In this document: piece after piece, positions 1-8,281 of the stretch
Numbering within the stretch: the stretch's first letter is position 1
Layout of the letters: each line of letters starts with the position of its first letter
DNA from: Chromatiaceae bacterium
GTDB taxonomy: Bacteria; Pseudomonadota; Gammaproteobacteria; Chromatiales; Chromatiaceae
Assembly (NCBI GenBank): GCA_024235255.1
Contig: JACKMT010000003.1
Coordinates: 310,001-374,000 of the forward strand
DNA: 64,000 nucleotides
Reading direction: 5' to 3'
Notes under the pieces: model-generated
Databases searched by the model: none
What the model saw: only the letters and a program-made list of their open reading frames with translations
What the model was told of the DNA's origin: nothing
Translations under genes and position numbers: made by a program

Positions 1-184
1 AATCCTCCAGCAGAAAGCCGAAGCCCTGCAGCGTAACAAAGACGAAAATTCCGATAATAAATACGATGGCTGAGATGCCGCCGAGAAACACCAGCGCCTG
101 AACCCCTCTGTCGATATACCAATCTCTGTCACGCCGATCGAACTCGGCAATGGAATGGGATACCAATGTCTGTCCGTTTGCCAT
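1..184 (-). CDS. pstC: Phosphate ABC transporter permease PstC, N-terminal fragment cut by window edge
   Basis: The first 61 residues are visible, starting MANGQTLVSH at the ATG at 184. A short cytoplasmic segment (residues 1-30) is followed by one strongly hydrophobic helix (about residues 31-55), as at the start of large PstC permeases. The stop codon of the upstream phoU-like gene lies one base before this ATG, so the two are translationally coupled in an operon pstS - phoU fusion - pstC. PstC forms half of the membrane channel of the high-affinity phosphate importer. The identification depends on this short N-terminus and on context. pstA and pstB would be expected to the left of the window. 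Confidence 0.75.
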   Translation of the reverse strand, partial: MANGQTLVSHSIAEFDRRDRDWYIDRGVQALVFLGGISAIVFIIGIFVFVTLQGFGFLLED

Positions 185-185
185 C

Positions 186-1259
186 TCAGCTCGCCTCTTC
201 GCCGTGCAGAACATTCATCAAGTCGCTGATGCGCAGCGCAATCTCCCGATAGAGGGACTCCATGTCGCTGTTGTCGCCTGGGCTGTCGCCGACGCCGGGG
301 ATATCCCACTCCACGGCAGCGGTATGGAACGGAAGCTGCGGGAAATAGTTGCTGACCGGACCCTGCAGGCTGACCACCAGTGTTTGCTCGGACAGTTTCG
401 GTGCGACCTGGGCGATGGAGGTGGTGCTGCCTTCGAACCGGTTTAGCCGCATCTCCAGGAACTGGCGCAAACCAGGGTTGATATCTGCCGAGGGATTTCT
501 GCCGGCGCTTGTGTAAACAGCGCTTTTCGGAAAGTTGTTTCTGGCAATAGCTTCGGCCATCTGGCTGGCGACGCTGTTGCTTTCGTCCACGAACAGGATT
601 TTGTAAACCTTGGGTGATTTCTGATCGCCGGTGGCCGCGAACACGGTCTCTTCGCACAGGTTCTTGGCCTGGTCGGCCGAGCGCTTCAATTGGGTGAAGA
701 CAACGAACGTGGCAAAGGCATCTTTGACCAGGTGGTGCTCGTCGCTGGACATCATATGGGCGTACACCATGTCCAGGTTGTGCTCCATCTGGTCGGCGAT
801 CAGCATGGTGCTTCTGGCGATTTCTGGGTTGAGTTCGTTGAACGCCTTGATCGACTGCTTGAGCATCAGGAAGGTCTCACCCGCCAACCGTTCCAGCTCC
901 CTTCCCAGCTCGCCGGAGGGAGATGTCGATAGTTGCACCGCTTCGCGGGCGATGGTGACGGCATAGTCGCCGATACGTTCCAGCTCGATACTCACCCGTA
1001 TTACTGCCGATATCAGGCGCAGATGCCCGGCACTGGGGAGGTGTACCGCAATGAAGCCGTGGCACAAACGGTCGATTGCGCGCATGTTGCGGTTGATCGG
1101 ATGATCCTGGATAACCGTGGTGTGAGCGAGCATGTGGTTGCCGGTTTGAAATGCCTGCACCGCATTGCGCAGCGCGGTTTCTACCAGAATCGCCTGCTCT
1201 GCCACCTTGGCGCGGATAGTATTCAGGTCATTATTCAAGCGTTGTTCAAGGTGGGTCAT
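186..1259 (-). CDS. PhoU domain fused to a degenerate LMW protein tyrosine phosphatase/ArsC-like domain
   Basis: A 357-residue protein. Residues 1 to about 215 are a PhoU domain: helical repeats with the metal-binding type motif ELERIGDYA in the first repeat and a related KRSADQAKN in the second. Residues about 218-357 match the fold of low-molecular-weight tyrosine phosphatases and arsenate reductases. The usual P-loop (VCTGNSCRS-like) reads FVDESNSVAS, so the catalytic Cys is Asp and the P-loop Arg is Ala. The domain is therefore probably a sensor or binding module rather than an enzyme. The ATG at 1259 was chosen over an upstream in-frame start at 1406 because AGAGG precedes it and the longer version overlaps pstS. 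It lies between pstS and pstC, which points to control of phosphate uptake. Confidence 0.85.
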   Translation of the reverse strand: MTHLEQRLNNDLNTIRAKVAEQAILVETALRNAVQAFQTGNHMLAHTTVIQDHPINRNMRAIDRLCHGFIAVHLPSAGHLRLISAVIRVSIELERIGDYAVTIAREAVQLSTSPSGELGRELERLAGETFLMLKQSIKAFNELNPEIARSTMLIADQMEHNLDMVYAHMMSSDEHHLVKDAFATFVVFTQLKRSADQAKNLCEETVFAATGDQKSPKVYKILFVDESNSVASQMAEAIARNNFPKSAVYTSAGRNPSADINPGLRQFLEMRLNRFEGSTTSIAQVAPKLSEQTLVVSLQGPVSNYFPQLPFHTAAVEWDIPGVGDSPGDNSDMESLYREIALRISDLMNVLHGEEAS

Positions 1260-1351
1260 CGGGGCCTCTTTGTCGTTGTATAAATGAAGCCTTGGGCACA
1301 AGGCACAGCTGAGCCTGGACCGGCACTGGCCGGCCCAGGCGTTTTCAGGAA

Positions 1352-2254
1352 TCAGCCACAATTGACGGCGCGTGCCGGAGCGTAGCCTTTGCCTTGCAGA
1401 ATGCACTGGCCTGCATCGCTCAGGATCCAGTCCATGTAGTTCTTGATTTCGCCTTTAGGCTCGCCGCTGGTGTACATGAACAGCGGACGGGCGATGGGGT
1501 AGGAGCGGTCGCTCGCGGTGGCTACACTGGGGTTGACGCAGCTGCCGCCTGTCTCGCTGGCGACACAGACCAGGCCCACATGGTCCGTGGCATAGGCCAA
1601 TCCGCTGTAGCCGATGGCGCAGGGGGTCTTCTCGATCAGATCCACCACATCCTTGGAACCATGCATGTCCAGCGTGCCCTGACGGAAGGAGCCTTTGTCG
1701 ATCAGCTTCTTTTCTGCGATTGGTTCAAGCACAGCTTCTTTGAAGTAGGCGTAGGTGCCGGAGTTGTTCTGGCGGCTCACCACCACCATTTCGTCGCTGT
1801 CGCAGCCCGGAACCTTAGTGCCCAGATCAGACCATTTGGTGATGTTGCCGCCGCGACCGAAAATCTGCGCCAGCTGCTCGATGCTGAGTGTGGTCGCCGG
1901 ATTATCCTTGTGCACAAAAACGGCAAGTGCATCGTAGCCGACGACATGCTCGACTGGTTCATGGCCCATGCTCTTGGCTTTTTCGATCTCCTTATCCTTC
2001 ATTGCGCGGCTGGCATTGGCGATATCCACGGTGCCGTTAATCATTGCCGCGATGCCGGTTCCCGATCCGCCGCCGGAGATGGCGACTGAGACATTCGGAT
2101 TCACTTTCGGATAAGCTTCGGCCCAGGCTTGGGCAACGGTCAGCAGCGTGTCGGAGCCCTTGTTCTGAATCACAGTACGTTCGGCTAAGGTGCTCTGGCT
2201 GGCCAGTACAATAGAAGCGGCGATAGTGGCGCCAAGCAGACTTTTAATTCTCAT
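1352..2254 (-). CDS. pstS: Periplasmic phosphate-binding protein PstS
   Basis: A 300-residue substrate-binding protein of the PstS family. It has a Sec signal peptide (about residues 1-24, ending STLAE). Phosphate-cradle motifs follow: GSDTLL, SGGGSGTGI, the ANASRAM segment and RQNNSGTYAYF. The ATG at 2254 is preceded by AGGAG with a 6-base spacer; a TTG one codon upstream fits the ribosome site less well. It heads an operon with the PhoU-phosphatase fusion and pstC. A good Pho box with a -10 element lies about 80-110 bases upstream on the same strand, so induction under phosphate starvation by PhoB is likely. It is only distantly related to the second PstS at 29567, so the window carries two distinct Pst systems. 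Confidence 0.92.
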   Translation of the reverse strand: MRIKSLLGATIAASIVLASQSTLAERTVIQNKGSDTLLTVAQAWAEAYPKVNPNVSVAISGGGSGTGIAAMINGTVDIANASRAMKDKEIEKAKSMGHEPVEHVVGYDALAVFVHKDNPATTLSIEQLAQIFGRGGNITKWSDLGTKVPGCDSDEMVVVSRQNNSGTYAYFKEAVLEPIAEKKLIDKGSFRQGTLDMHGSKDVVDLIEKTPCAIGYSGLAYATDHVGLVCVASETGGSCVNPSVATASDRSYPIARPLFMYTSGEPKGEIKNYMDWILSDAGQCILQGKGYAPARAVNCG

Positions 2255-2296
2255 CAAAAACTCCTCATCTCTTAAAGTAAAAAAGGACTGATTTTT

Positions 2297-2314
2297 GTGT
2301 CAAAAATGTGTCAA
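2297..2314 (+). promoter_or_regulatory. Second Pho-box-like direct repeat in the pstS upstream region
   Basis: The plus strand reads GTGTCAA-AAAT-GTGTCAA, an exact 7-base direct repeat with 11-base periodicity and the TGTCA core of PhoB half sites. It lies between the pstS promoter and pstS, in the orientation that would face the CNNM/CorC genes starting at 2550, about 235 bases away. No -10 is obvious at the right distance, so it may be an auxiliary PhoB site or chance in an AT-rich stretch. Confidence 0.35.
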
Positions 2315-2330
2315 TTTAGTTGCAAAAAAG

Positions 2331-2364
2331 ACTATAGCTGCCTATTGTTACGTGCCCGTTACAA
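2331..2364 (-). promoter_or_regulatory. Pho box plus -10 element driving pstS
   Basis: On the minus strand, TTGTAAC-GGGC-ACGTAAC (2364 down to 2347) has the 7-4-7 layout of a PhoB box (consensus CTGTCAT-N4-CTGTCAT). Ten bases later comes TATAGT (2336-2331), a good -10 hexamer. In known Pho promoters the box replaces the -35 element at this distance. Transcription would start near 2324 and give a leader of about 70 bases before pstS. This is a pattern match by eye, supported by the same layout upstream of the DUF47-pit genes. Confidence 0.6.
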
Positions 2365-2549
2365 TTACCATGTTGACTGAAATATTTTGTTGGTTCGGGA
2401 AATTAAGGGTTTGGTTGCCGGGTTTTTGGTTTGGAAAAACGGAAGCTGATATAATTTTACGGTTTAGGTGTTGACCATGGCCTCTTTAATTATTCTAAGA
2501 AACGCTGCGGTTGATTAAGCACAGGTACTGACTGACGGGGAGATGGGTG

Positions 2550-4088
2550 ATGGAGTATCTGACATCGCTCTATGAAACGATGGCACTCGATGCCGTGAAT
2601 TGGGAACTCGCGCTTCGCATTGCCCTACAAGTTATGTTGCTCGCCTCATCCGCTGTTTTTTCCGGTTCGGAAACAGCACTTTTTTCACTCAGCCGTATCG
2701 ACCTGCAAAAACTGCGGCAGTCGCGCAACAAGTATTCGGAAAGTATTCACGAGATGCTGGACGAACCGCGCCGGTTGATCATCTCTATTCTTTGCGGCAA
2801 CGAATTGGTCAATATCGCATCAGCGGTCAACATGACCGGCATTCTGCTCATGTTTATCAGTGAGCAGGAGGTGACCTGGATCAATATCGTGGTCATGGTG
2901 CCGTTGCTGTTGTTGATCGGAGAGGTGACGCCGAAGACCATCGCGGTCAGTTTTCCGGTCAAGTTCTCCACCGGACTGAGCGCCCGTATCCTCCCACGCT
3001 GGATTGTATTGATCACACCGCTGCGCGAGGTAGTTCGGGTGGTCGCCGATCGTGTTACCACGTTTGTCGTTGGCGACGCGGTGAACCGTGAGAATATACT
3101 GCACGCCGATGAGTTGAAGACGCTGCTGGAGGAGAGCGAGCAGACCGGCGTCATCGATGCCACGGAGCGGGTCCTGATCGACAATGTACTGGAGGCATCC
3201 GAGACCGATATCTCCCGCATCATGACACCCAGCCCGCGCATCAATTTTCTCGATGCAAGCCTGCCGGTGCCCGAACTGCTGGATCTGTTCCGGCAGTTCC
3301 GGCATCCGCGGATTCCTGTTTTCCAGGGTCATTGGGACAATGTCATCGGCTTTCTGCACTCTGAAGATATGCTGAGACTGACTCGGGGGCGGGGCGGCAG
3401 GGATCTCGCGACAGCAACCCTGGACTCCATTATCAAGCCCGCCCATTTCGTCCCGCCCACGAAAAAGGTCGACGAGATGTTCGACTATTTTCAGCGCAAC
3501 AACACACGGGTGGCGATCATTCTGGGAGAGTACGGTGAAGTACTCGGCATCGTCACCATGAAGGATGTCGTCAAATTTATCTTTGGCGAAATATCCGGGC
3601 GCATGGTGGGACAGGAGTACTACAACGTACATGACGAGAACAGCTACATCGTTCCAGGCGAAATGCGGCTGACCGACTTTTACAATCTGACCAATTTCGA
3701 TATCGGGGATCCGGTCATGACAACCATCGGCGGGGTCGCTTTCCGGCTGTTTGACAGCCTGCCCAAGGTTGGCGACAAAGTGATCCACGACGGTTACGAA
3801 TTTATTGCCCAAGAGGTAAAGGGTCTGCGAATCAGTAAGATCCAGGTAAGTAAAATAACTGCCAGCGAACACCCCAAGCAGGAGGAGCAGTTGTTGCACG
3901 GCCTAGCAGTTACGGATTTGCAGGCAGCCTCGGAGGATACGCTGCCGGAACCACCACAACAGCCGGAGGGCATGGCGCAACCGGGTGCTGAGGCAGAGGG
4001 CACAATCGAGAGCGCGGCACTGAATGGCGCCGTGCAGGCTGACGAGGAGTCTGCGCAGATACGGGCACAAGAGCGGGGGGCAGAGTAA
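2550..4088 (+). CDS. CNNM/HlyC-CorC family membrane protein (DUF21-CBS-CorC_HlyC)
   Basis: A 512-residue protein. Residues about 15-190 are a DUF21/CNNM transmembrane domain with the motif SGSETALFSLSR. A CBS pair follows (about 210-335, including FRHPRIPVFQGH and LGEYGEVLGIVTM), then a CorC_HlyC domain (about 350-425) and an acidic Glu/Pro/Gln-rich tail to the end. Family members are Mg2+/Co2+ efflux or resistance proteins whose CBS domains sense nucleotides and Mg2+. The ATG at 2550 follows GGGGAG; a GTG at 2547 is possible. It overlaps the next gene by one base (TAATG), so the two paralogues are co-translated and may form a heteromer. The location beside pst genes suggests a link between Mg2+ and phosphate balance, which is inference. 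Confidence 0.88.
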   Translation: MEYLTSLYETMALDAVNWELALRIALQVMLLASSAVFSGSETALFSLSRIDLQKLRQSRNKYSESIHEMLDEPRRLIISILCGNELVNIASAVNMTGILLMFISEQEVTWINIVVMVPLLLLIGEVTPKTIAVSFPVKFSTGLSARILPRWIVLITPLREVVRVVADRVTTFVVGDAVNRENILHADELKTLLEESEQTGVIDATERVLIDNVLEASETDISRIMTPSPRINFLDASLPVPELLDLFRQFRHPRIPVFQGHWDNVIGFLHSEDMLRLTRGRGGRDLATATLDSIIKPAHFVPPTKKVDEMFDYFQRNNTRVAIILGEYGEVLGIVTMKDVVKFIFGEISGRMVGQEYYNVHDENSYIVPGEMRLTDFYNLTNFDIGDPVMTTIGGVAFRLFDSLPKVGDKVIHDGYEFIAQEVKGLRISKIQVSKITASEHPKQEEQLLHGLAVTDLQAASEDTLPEPPQQPEGMAQPGAEAEGTIESAALNGAVQADEESAQIRAQERGAE

Positions 4089-5356
4089 TGGACCTAAACT
4101 TGATTCTTGAGCTGCTGCTCATGTTGGTGTTTCTGCTGCTGAAAGGCTTTTTCTCCGGTTCCGAAATCGCGATGGTGAACTCGGACAAGCTCAAGTTGAG
4201 GCATCAGGCGAAAAAGGGTAATCAGGGCGCCGGTCTGGTACTGAAAATGTTCAAAAAGCCAGACGTCATTTTGGGCACCACACTGGTGGGAACCAATATC
4301 GCCACGGTTACCATATCCACGTTGGGCGCAATCCTCTTTATCGATCTGTTCGGATTAAGCGGCGATTTTATTTCGATAGTGGTTTTGACGCCTATTCTGC
4401 TGATTATGGGTGAAGTGGTTCCCAAGAGTATTTATCAGCAGAAAGCAGATACGCTGGTAAGCCGTATCATCTATGGCCTGCGATTTTTCTCTTATCTGTT
4501 CTATCCGGTGATATTCATCTTCAGCCGGGTGGCTCGCTTTGTTGCGCGCATCGTCGGCGGCGGTTCGATCCCGCAGAATATGTTCATCACCCGGGAAGAG
4601 TTACGGGTGCTGTTGGATATCTCTGAATCGACATCGCATACCCAGAAGATCGATAAGAAGCGGATACGAAGAATCATCCGCTTCGGCGACACCACCGTGG
4701 GTGAGGCGATGATTCCGCTTGCCGATGTGATCGGCTTCAACCAGTCGCGCGATATGAAAGAGGCGATCCGTACGGTCATGGGTTTCGGCTACAATCGCTT
4801 GCCGGTCTACCAAGGCAACATAACGAATGTAAAAGGGGTGCTTACCTTGAGCACCTGGGATCTGATGGTGCCGGACCTGGAAGAGCAGCCGTTGGAAAAC
4901 TATATAAAGCCGACCCTTTATCTTTCACCCAAGCAGACCATCGATCGTGCCTTGCCCCAGTTGCAGGCGCGCGAGGACCACATGGCCATTGTGGTGGACG
5001 AGTTCGGTTCCGCCATCGGTATTCTTACCATGGAGGATGTGTTCGAAGAGGTGGTTGGCGAGATCGATGTCGGTTATGACTTTGACGAGTACCAGCCCAA
5101 GCGCCGGATCTATATCGAACATGAGAGTGAGAACTCACATCTCATGAGCGGGCGTATGCCGATATCGGAGGTCAATGATACGCTGCATGTTGAGTTTCCG
5201 GTGACCGAAGCGCATACCATTGGCGGTTTTGTCGTTAGCCGGTTACGCCGGATCGCCAGAGAGGGAGACTCGGTTGAGGAGCAGGGCTACCGTATCATTG
5301 TGCTCGAATCGGATGCGCGTTCTGTGGTCAGGGTGCGGGTTGAGCGGATGGTATGA
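4088..5356 (+). CDS. CNNM/HlyC-CorC family membrane protein, second of tandem pair
   Basis: A 422-residue paralogue of the preceding gene with the same order: DUF21 membrane domain (about 1-180, with FFSGSEIAMVNSDKLK), CBS pair (about 205-325, with VVDEFGSAIGILTMEDV) and CorC_HlyC domain (about 335-418). It lacks the acidic tail of its partner. Translation is coupled to the upstream gene through a TAATG overlap. The likely role is divalent cation (Mg2+) transport or its control. A second pair with the same design lies at 18154-20730, so tandem pairing appears to be a functional unit in this genome. The gene is convergent with the CofD-like gene, with only 34 bases between them. Confidence 0.88.
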   Translation: MDLNLILELLLMLVFLLLKGFFSGSEIAMVNSDKLKLRHQAKKGNQGAGLVLKMFKKPDVILGTTLVGTNIATVTISTLGAILFIDLFGLSGDFISIVVLTPILLIMGEVVPKSIYQQKADTLVSRIIYGLRFFSYLFYPVIFIFSRVARFVARIVGGGSIPQNMFITREELRVLLDISESTSHTQKIDKKRIRRIIRFGDTTVGEAMIPLADVIGFNQSRDMKEAIRTVMGFGYNRLPVYQGNITNVKGVLTLSTWDLMVPDLEEQPLENYIKPTLYLSPKQTIDRALPQLQAREDHMAIVVDEFGSAIGILTMEDVFEEVVGEIDVGYDFDEYQPKRRIYIEHESENSHLMSGRMPISEVNDTLHVEFPVTEAHTIGGFVVSRLRRIAREGDSVEEQGYRIIVLESDARSVVRVRVERMV

Positions 5357-5390
5357 CGGTTGGGGATCGCGCCTTGCTTTTTCGGTCTCC

Positions 5391-6584
5391 TCAGCAGAGT
5401 GAGAGCAGCGTTTCAGTAAGCAGGTTTGGATCATAGTAGGGTGCGCTGTTAATGGTGATCAGTTCGGTATCGATGATCCGCACCTTTAGTTTTTTTACCA
5501 GCGCCCGGCTCGGCAGCGAACTGTAATGACCGCGTTTGCTGTCGAGCAGGATGAAGTTAAGCAGCTGAGGTACAGGGCATTTGGCGCCGGCATCATTACG
5601 CAGGTGACGCAGCAGCGTGTTGATGGACTGATCCATTGACATGCCGATCTGCTCGGGATCCTGGCCGAGATTGGGTATATAGAGTTTCGGGCCGGTATTG
5701 GCAGCCACCGCCGAGCCGACTCCTGCCGGCAGGAAATTGGCGATCAGGCTCGAGTAGAAGCTCCCGGGCGGGTAGCAGATGAGCTCCGCCTGTTCGATGA
5801 GTTTGCGGTTCTTTTTGCGCAACTCGGATATCGCGGGTGAGGCTCCATGCACTCGGTCCACCAGATAGAGCCGCTCGATGGGCGAGGTGAGTGGCGCTAC
5901 CTCCTTGCCGGTCAACAGGTGCTGGCCGAGAATCCGGCTGCCATCTTTCAGCTCGGCTCCCAGATGCAGATTATCGTTAACCACGGCGCGCACCGTGCCC
6001 AGCACCCCGACTAACTTGGAAAAAAGAAAAATAATCGGGTCGAGGTGTTTGTGATTGTTCAGGTAACCGCCGGTCAGGATGAGATTACCGATACTGGCTC
6101 CCTGCAGCTCGAAACCTTCCGGCATGGCCTCCTGAAAGTAACCGAGTTGGGTGCGAATGAGGCGGCGCATCGGGTTGGGGACACTCTCTATCATTGGGTC
6201 CTTGCCGGCGGTTAGCTGGTTCAGTCGTTCTGTCAGCGACCGATCCGATGCGTCCTTGGGAAAACGGTAGGTAAAGAGTCGGTATACTTCCGGATTGCCC
6301 GTTACCGTTTCGTCGGCCAGCGACATCAAGCGGCTGCGCAGATCGCCAATTGCCGGCATTTCGAACGCCCGCCTCAGCGTGGCTGAGCTGCCCCCCGAGT
6401 CGAAGGGTGTGACCAGGTGTATCGAGTTGTGGGTGTAACTCTTAAGTACGCGGCTCATCTGCCGTAATGCCGAACCGCCGCTGAAGAACAGAATACTCGG
6501 CCCCAGTTCCGGTGCTTTCTGATACCGGCTGATGCGCAGCAGGTCGGGCAGCTTAATGGTTCGCGTGACTTGTATGGGTTGCAT
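5391..6584 (-). CDS. CofD-like/YvcK-like (UPF0052-type) protein
   Basis: A 397-residue cytoplasmic protein related to the CofD (2-phospho-L-lactate transferase) and YvcK fold. Supporting motifs are the N-terminal FFSGGSALRQMS, the TPFDSGGSSATLRR segment, GASIGNLILTGGYL and a C-terminal region with CYPPGSFYSSL. CofD proteins bind a phosphorylated substrate and a nucleotide-activated donor, while YvcK proteins bind UDP-sugars. The N-terminal sequence resembles the CofD-related branch found in the so-called GAK gene set more than classic YvcK, but no GAK partners (ATP-grasp protein, HprK-like kinase) are visible. The substrate is unknown. No strong ribosome site precedes the ATG at 6584. Its place between Mg2+/phosphate genes suggests a phosphate-ester role. 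Confidence 0.72.
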   Translation of the reverse strand: MQPIQVTRTIKLPDLLRISRYQKAPELGPSILFFSGGSALRQMSRVLKSYTHNSIHLVTPFDSGGSSATLRRAFEMPAIGDLRSRLMSLADETVTGNPEVYRLFTYRFPKDASDRSLTERLNQLTAGKDPMIESVPNPMRRLIRTQLGYFQEAMPEGFELQGASIGNLILTGGYLNNHKHLDPIIFLFSKLVGVLGTVRAVVNDNLHLGAELKDGSRILGQHLLTGKEVAPLTSPIERLYLVDRVHGASPAISELRKKNRKLIEQAELICYPPGSFYSSLIANFLPAGVGSAVAANTGPKLYIPNLGQDPEQIGMSMDQSINTLLRHLRNDAGAKCPVPQLLNFILLDSKRGHYSSLPSRALVKKLKVRIIDTELITINSAPYYDPNLLTETLLSLC

Positions 6585-7006
6585 GACTTGTGGTTATTAC
6601 ATATCAGGATCGCGCGAAGCCCGTCCCATTCGATGATGCGCACATGATGGCACAAAATAGTGAGCTTTTTTTCTCCACCCGGTCAGTAGCTTACTGCACT
6701 GCCACTGCTTTTGATCAGAGCTATTTACCAGGCTGCAATGATACTGTAAAAAAACAGATCATGCCGATATACGATTACTTTTGCGGCCCGCTATGAGAAA
6801 TCTCAGTCGGTTAGATCACAATGCGGCGTGCACTTTGATCATTAAGGGGGACCAGGTTTCGTTAATCGAGAGCACGAGGAGGGGCGGGGTGGTCGCCGCA
6901 TATACCACGGTCAGGAGTTGGGAGTGCCGGTCTCGGCCTACCGGCAATGGTCTATGCTGCAACAGTGTCTGAATATTTTAATGGGTTAAATCCCGGGAGC
7001 ATCTTA
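6585..7006 (+). other. Divergent intergenic region without a convincing gene
   Basis: This is the 422-base spacer between the divergent CofD-like and SixA-Nudix genes, so it should hold both promoters. Short open frames here have no recognisable protein features. A small hairpin-forming sequence, CTGT-N6-ACAG flanked by GAT/ATC, lies near 6739-6762. No Pho box was found. Confidence 0.4.
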
Positions 7007-7978
7007 ATGTCTCGTGAACTATTGATCTTACGCCACGGTAAATCGGACTGGGATGTCGACGTGGATGATTACCACCGACCGTTGATGGAGCGGGGAAGAC
7101 GCGGCGCACTGCAGATCGGTGCCTGGTTGTTGCAGCACAATCTGGTTCCTGACTATGTGGTCAGCTCACCTGCGGAACGTGCCATCGCCACCGCTGAAAA
7201 GGCAGTCAAGGCGATGGGTTTGAAAGCGGCTTCCATCTCCCGGGATGAGCGAATCTATGCGGCCGGTCTCTCCGCGCTTATGGATGTTGTTCGTGCTACG
7301 CCGACAGAAGTAAAGCGATTGATGCTGGTCGGCCACAATCCTGGCGTGGAACAGCTGCTCAACTACTTGGTTAGGGAAGATATCGCAGAGACGGATGATG
7401 GTAAGCTATTGCCAACGGCTACCATAGCCAGGCTCATACTGGATTGTGAGTGGAGTAAGACCGGTGCCGGTTGCGCACAACTCGACTCGATTACACGTCC
7501 CAAATCCTTGGAAGAGCAGTTCCCTTTCACCGGTCCGGGAGGCAGTGATTTCAGAGATCGGCCGGATTTTTACTATACGCAATCCTCCGTTATTCCCTAC
7601 CGAATGCAGCAGGGGAAACCTGAGATACTGATTATATCCTCAAGAAAAAGGAAGCACCTGATTGTACCCAAGGGAATCATTGACCCGGGCTTGACGCCGC
7701 AGCAGGCGGCTGCCAAGGAGGCGCGGGAGGAGGCGGGAGTCGAAGGGATAGTCGGTGCCGAACCGCTGGGGCAATACAGTTATGAAAAATGGGGCGGGGT
7801 CTGTACCGTTGATGTCTATCCCATGGAGGTGACAAAGGTACTGTCGGAAGCCGAGTGGGCGGAAAATTATCGCGGCCGCAGCTGGCTCTCTCCGGGGCAG
7901 GCTGCAAAAAAGCTGAATCAGAAGGAGCTGGTGCCCTTATTGGAACAGCTCGCGGCACAACTGACCGGGAAAACCTAA
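7007..7978 (+). CDS. SixA-type phosphohistidine phosphatase fused to a Nudix hydrolase
   Basis: A 323-residue fusion. Residues 1 to about 160 are a SixA/phosphoglycerate-mutase-like histidine phosphatase, with the catalytic RHG (H10) in LLILRHGKSDW and the second histidine in LVGHNPG (H110). Residues about 190-323 are a Nudix domain with a variant Nudix box at about 223-245: the Gly, KEAREEAG core and final Val are present, but the first Glu of the box is Leu and the Arg is Lys. The ATG at 7007 follows GGGAG and starts the domain cleanly; the longer frame from 6947 adds nothing. Nudix enzymes cleave nucleoside-diphosphate-linked compounds, dinucleoside polyphosphates or inositol pyrophosphates, so a role in polyphosphate or phosphorelay chemistry is plausible. 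Confidence 0.85.
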   Translation: MSRELLILRHGKSDWDVDVDDYHRPLMERGRRGALQIGAWLLQHNLVPDYVVSSPAERAIATAEKAVKAMGLKAASISRDERIYAAGLSALMDVVRATPTEVKRLMLVGHNPGVEQLLNYLVREDIAETDDGKLLPTATIARLILDCEWSKTGAGCAQLDSITRPKSLEEQFPFTGPGGSDFRDRPDFYYTQSSVIPYRMQQGKPEILIISSRKRKHLIVPKGIIDPGLTPQQAAAKEAREEAGVEGIVGAEPLGQYSYEKWGGVCTVDVYPMEVTKVLSEAEWAENYRGRSWLSPGQAAKKLNQKELVPLLEQLAAQLTGKT

Positions 7979-8281
7979 GGCCAGACGCTGGTTGATGTTC
8001 GGACTGGTCGCGGCACGGCGCATCGAGACCAGCCGTGTCGAACAGTGAGGCCAATGGTTGAAGGCAGTGCAGCGGGGGGCCGTTACCAGATCGGCATCAG
8101 GATAGGATCGGCTGGCAAACGACAGCTAAGCAGGCCGGGCGGAACTACTTTCGATTACTTTTCTGCGCCGCGCCAGCGGGTGTAATTTTAGCGACTTGCC
8201 GCGGCGGGACTCAATACCGGTGCGTCAATGCCTGCAAGGTAAGTTGCCGGAGACCGCGGCTGCCGGAGTTGGTTGCACAGC
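7979..8281. other. Convergent intergenic region, no gene seen
   Basis: A 303-base spacer between the convergent SixA-Nudix and ParA genes. It carries no open frame with protein-like features and no clear rho-independent terminator. Confidence 0.4.

Noticed and set aside
6590..6796. 68-codon plus-strand frame between the CofD-like and SixA-Nudix genes
   Set aside because: No ribosome site and no recognisable sequence; it lies in the promoter region.
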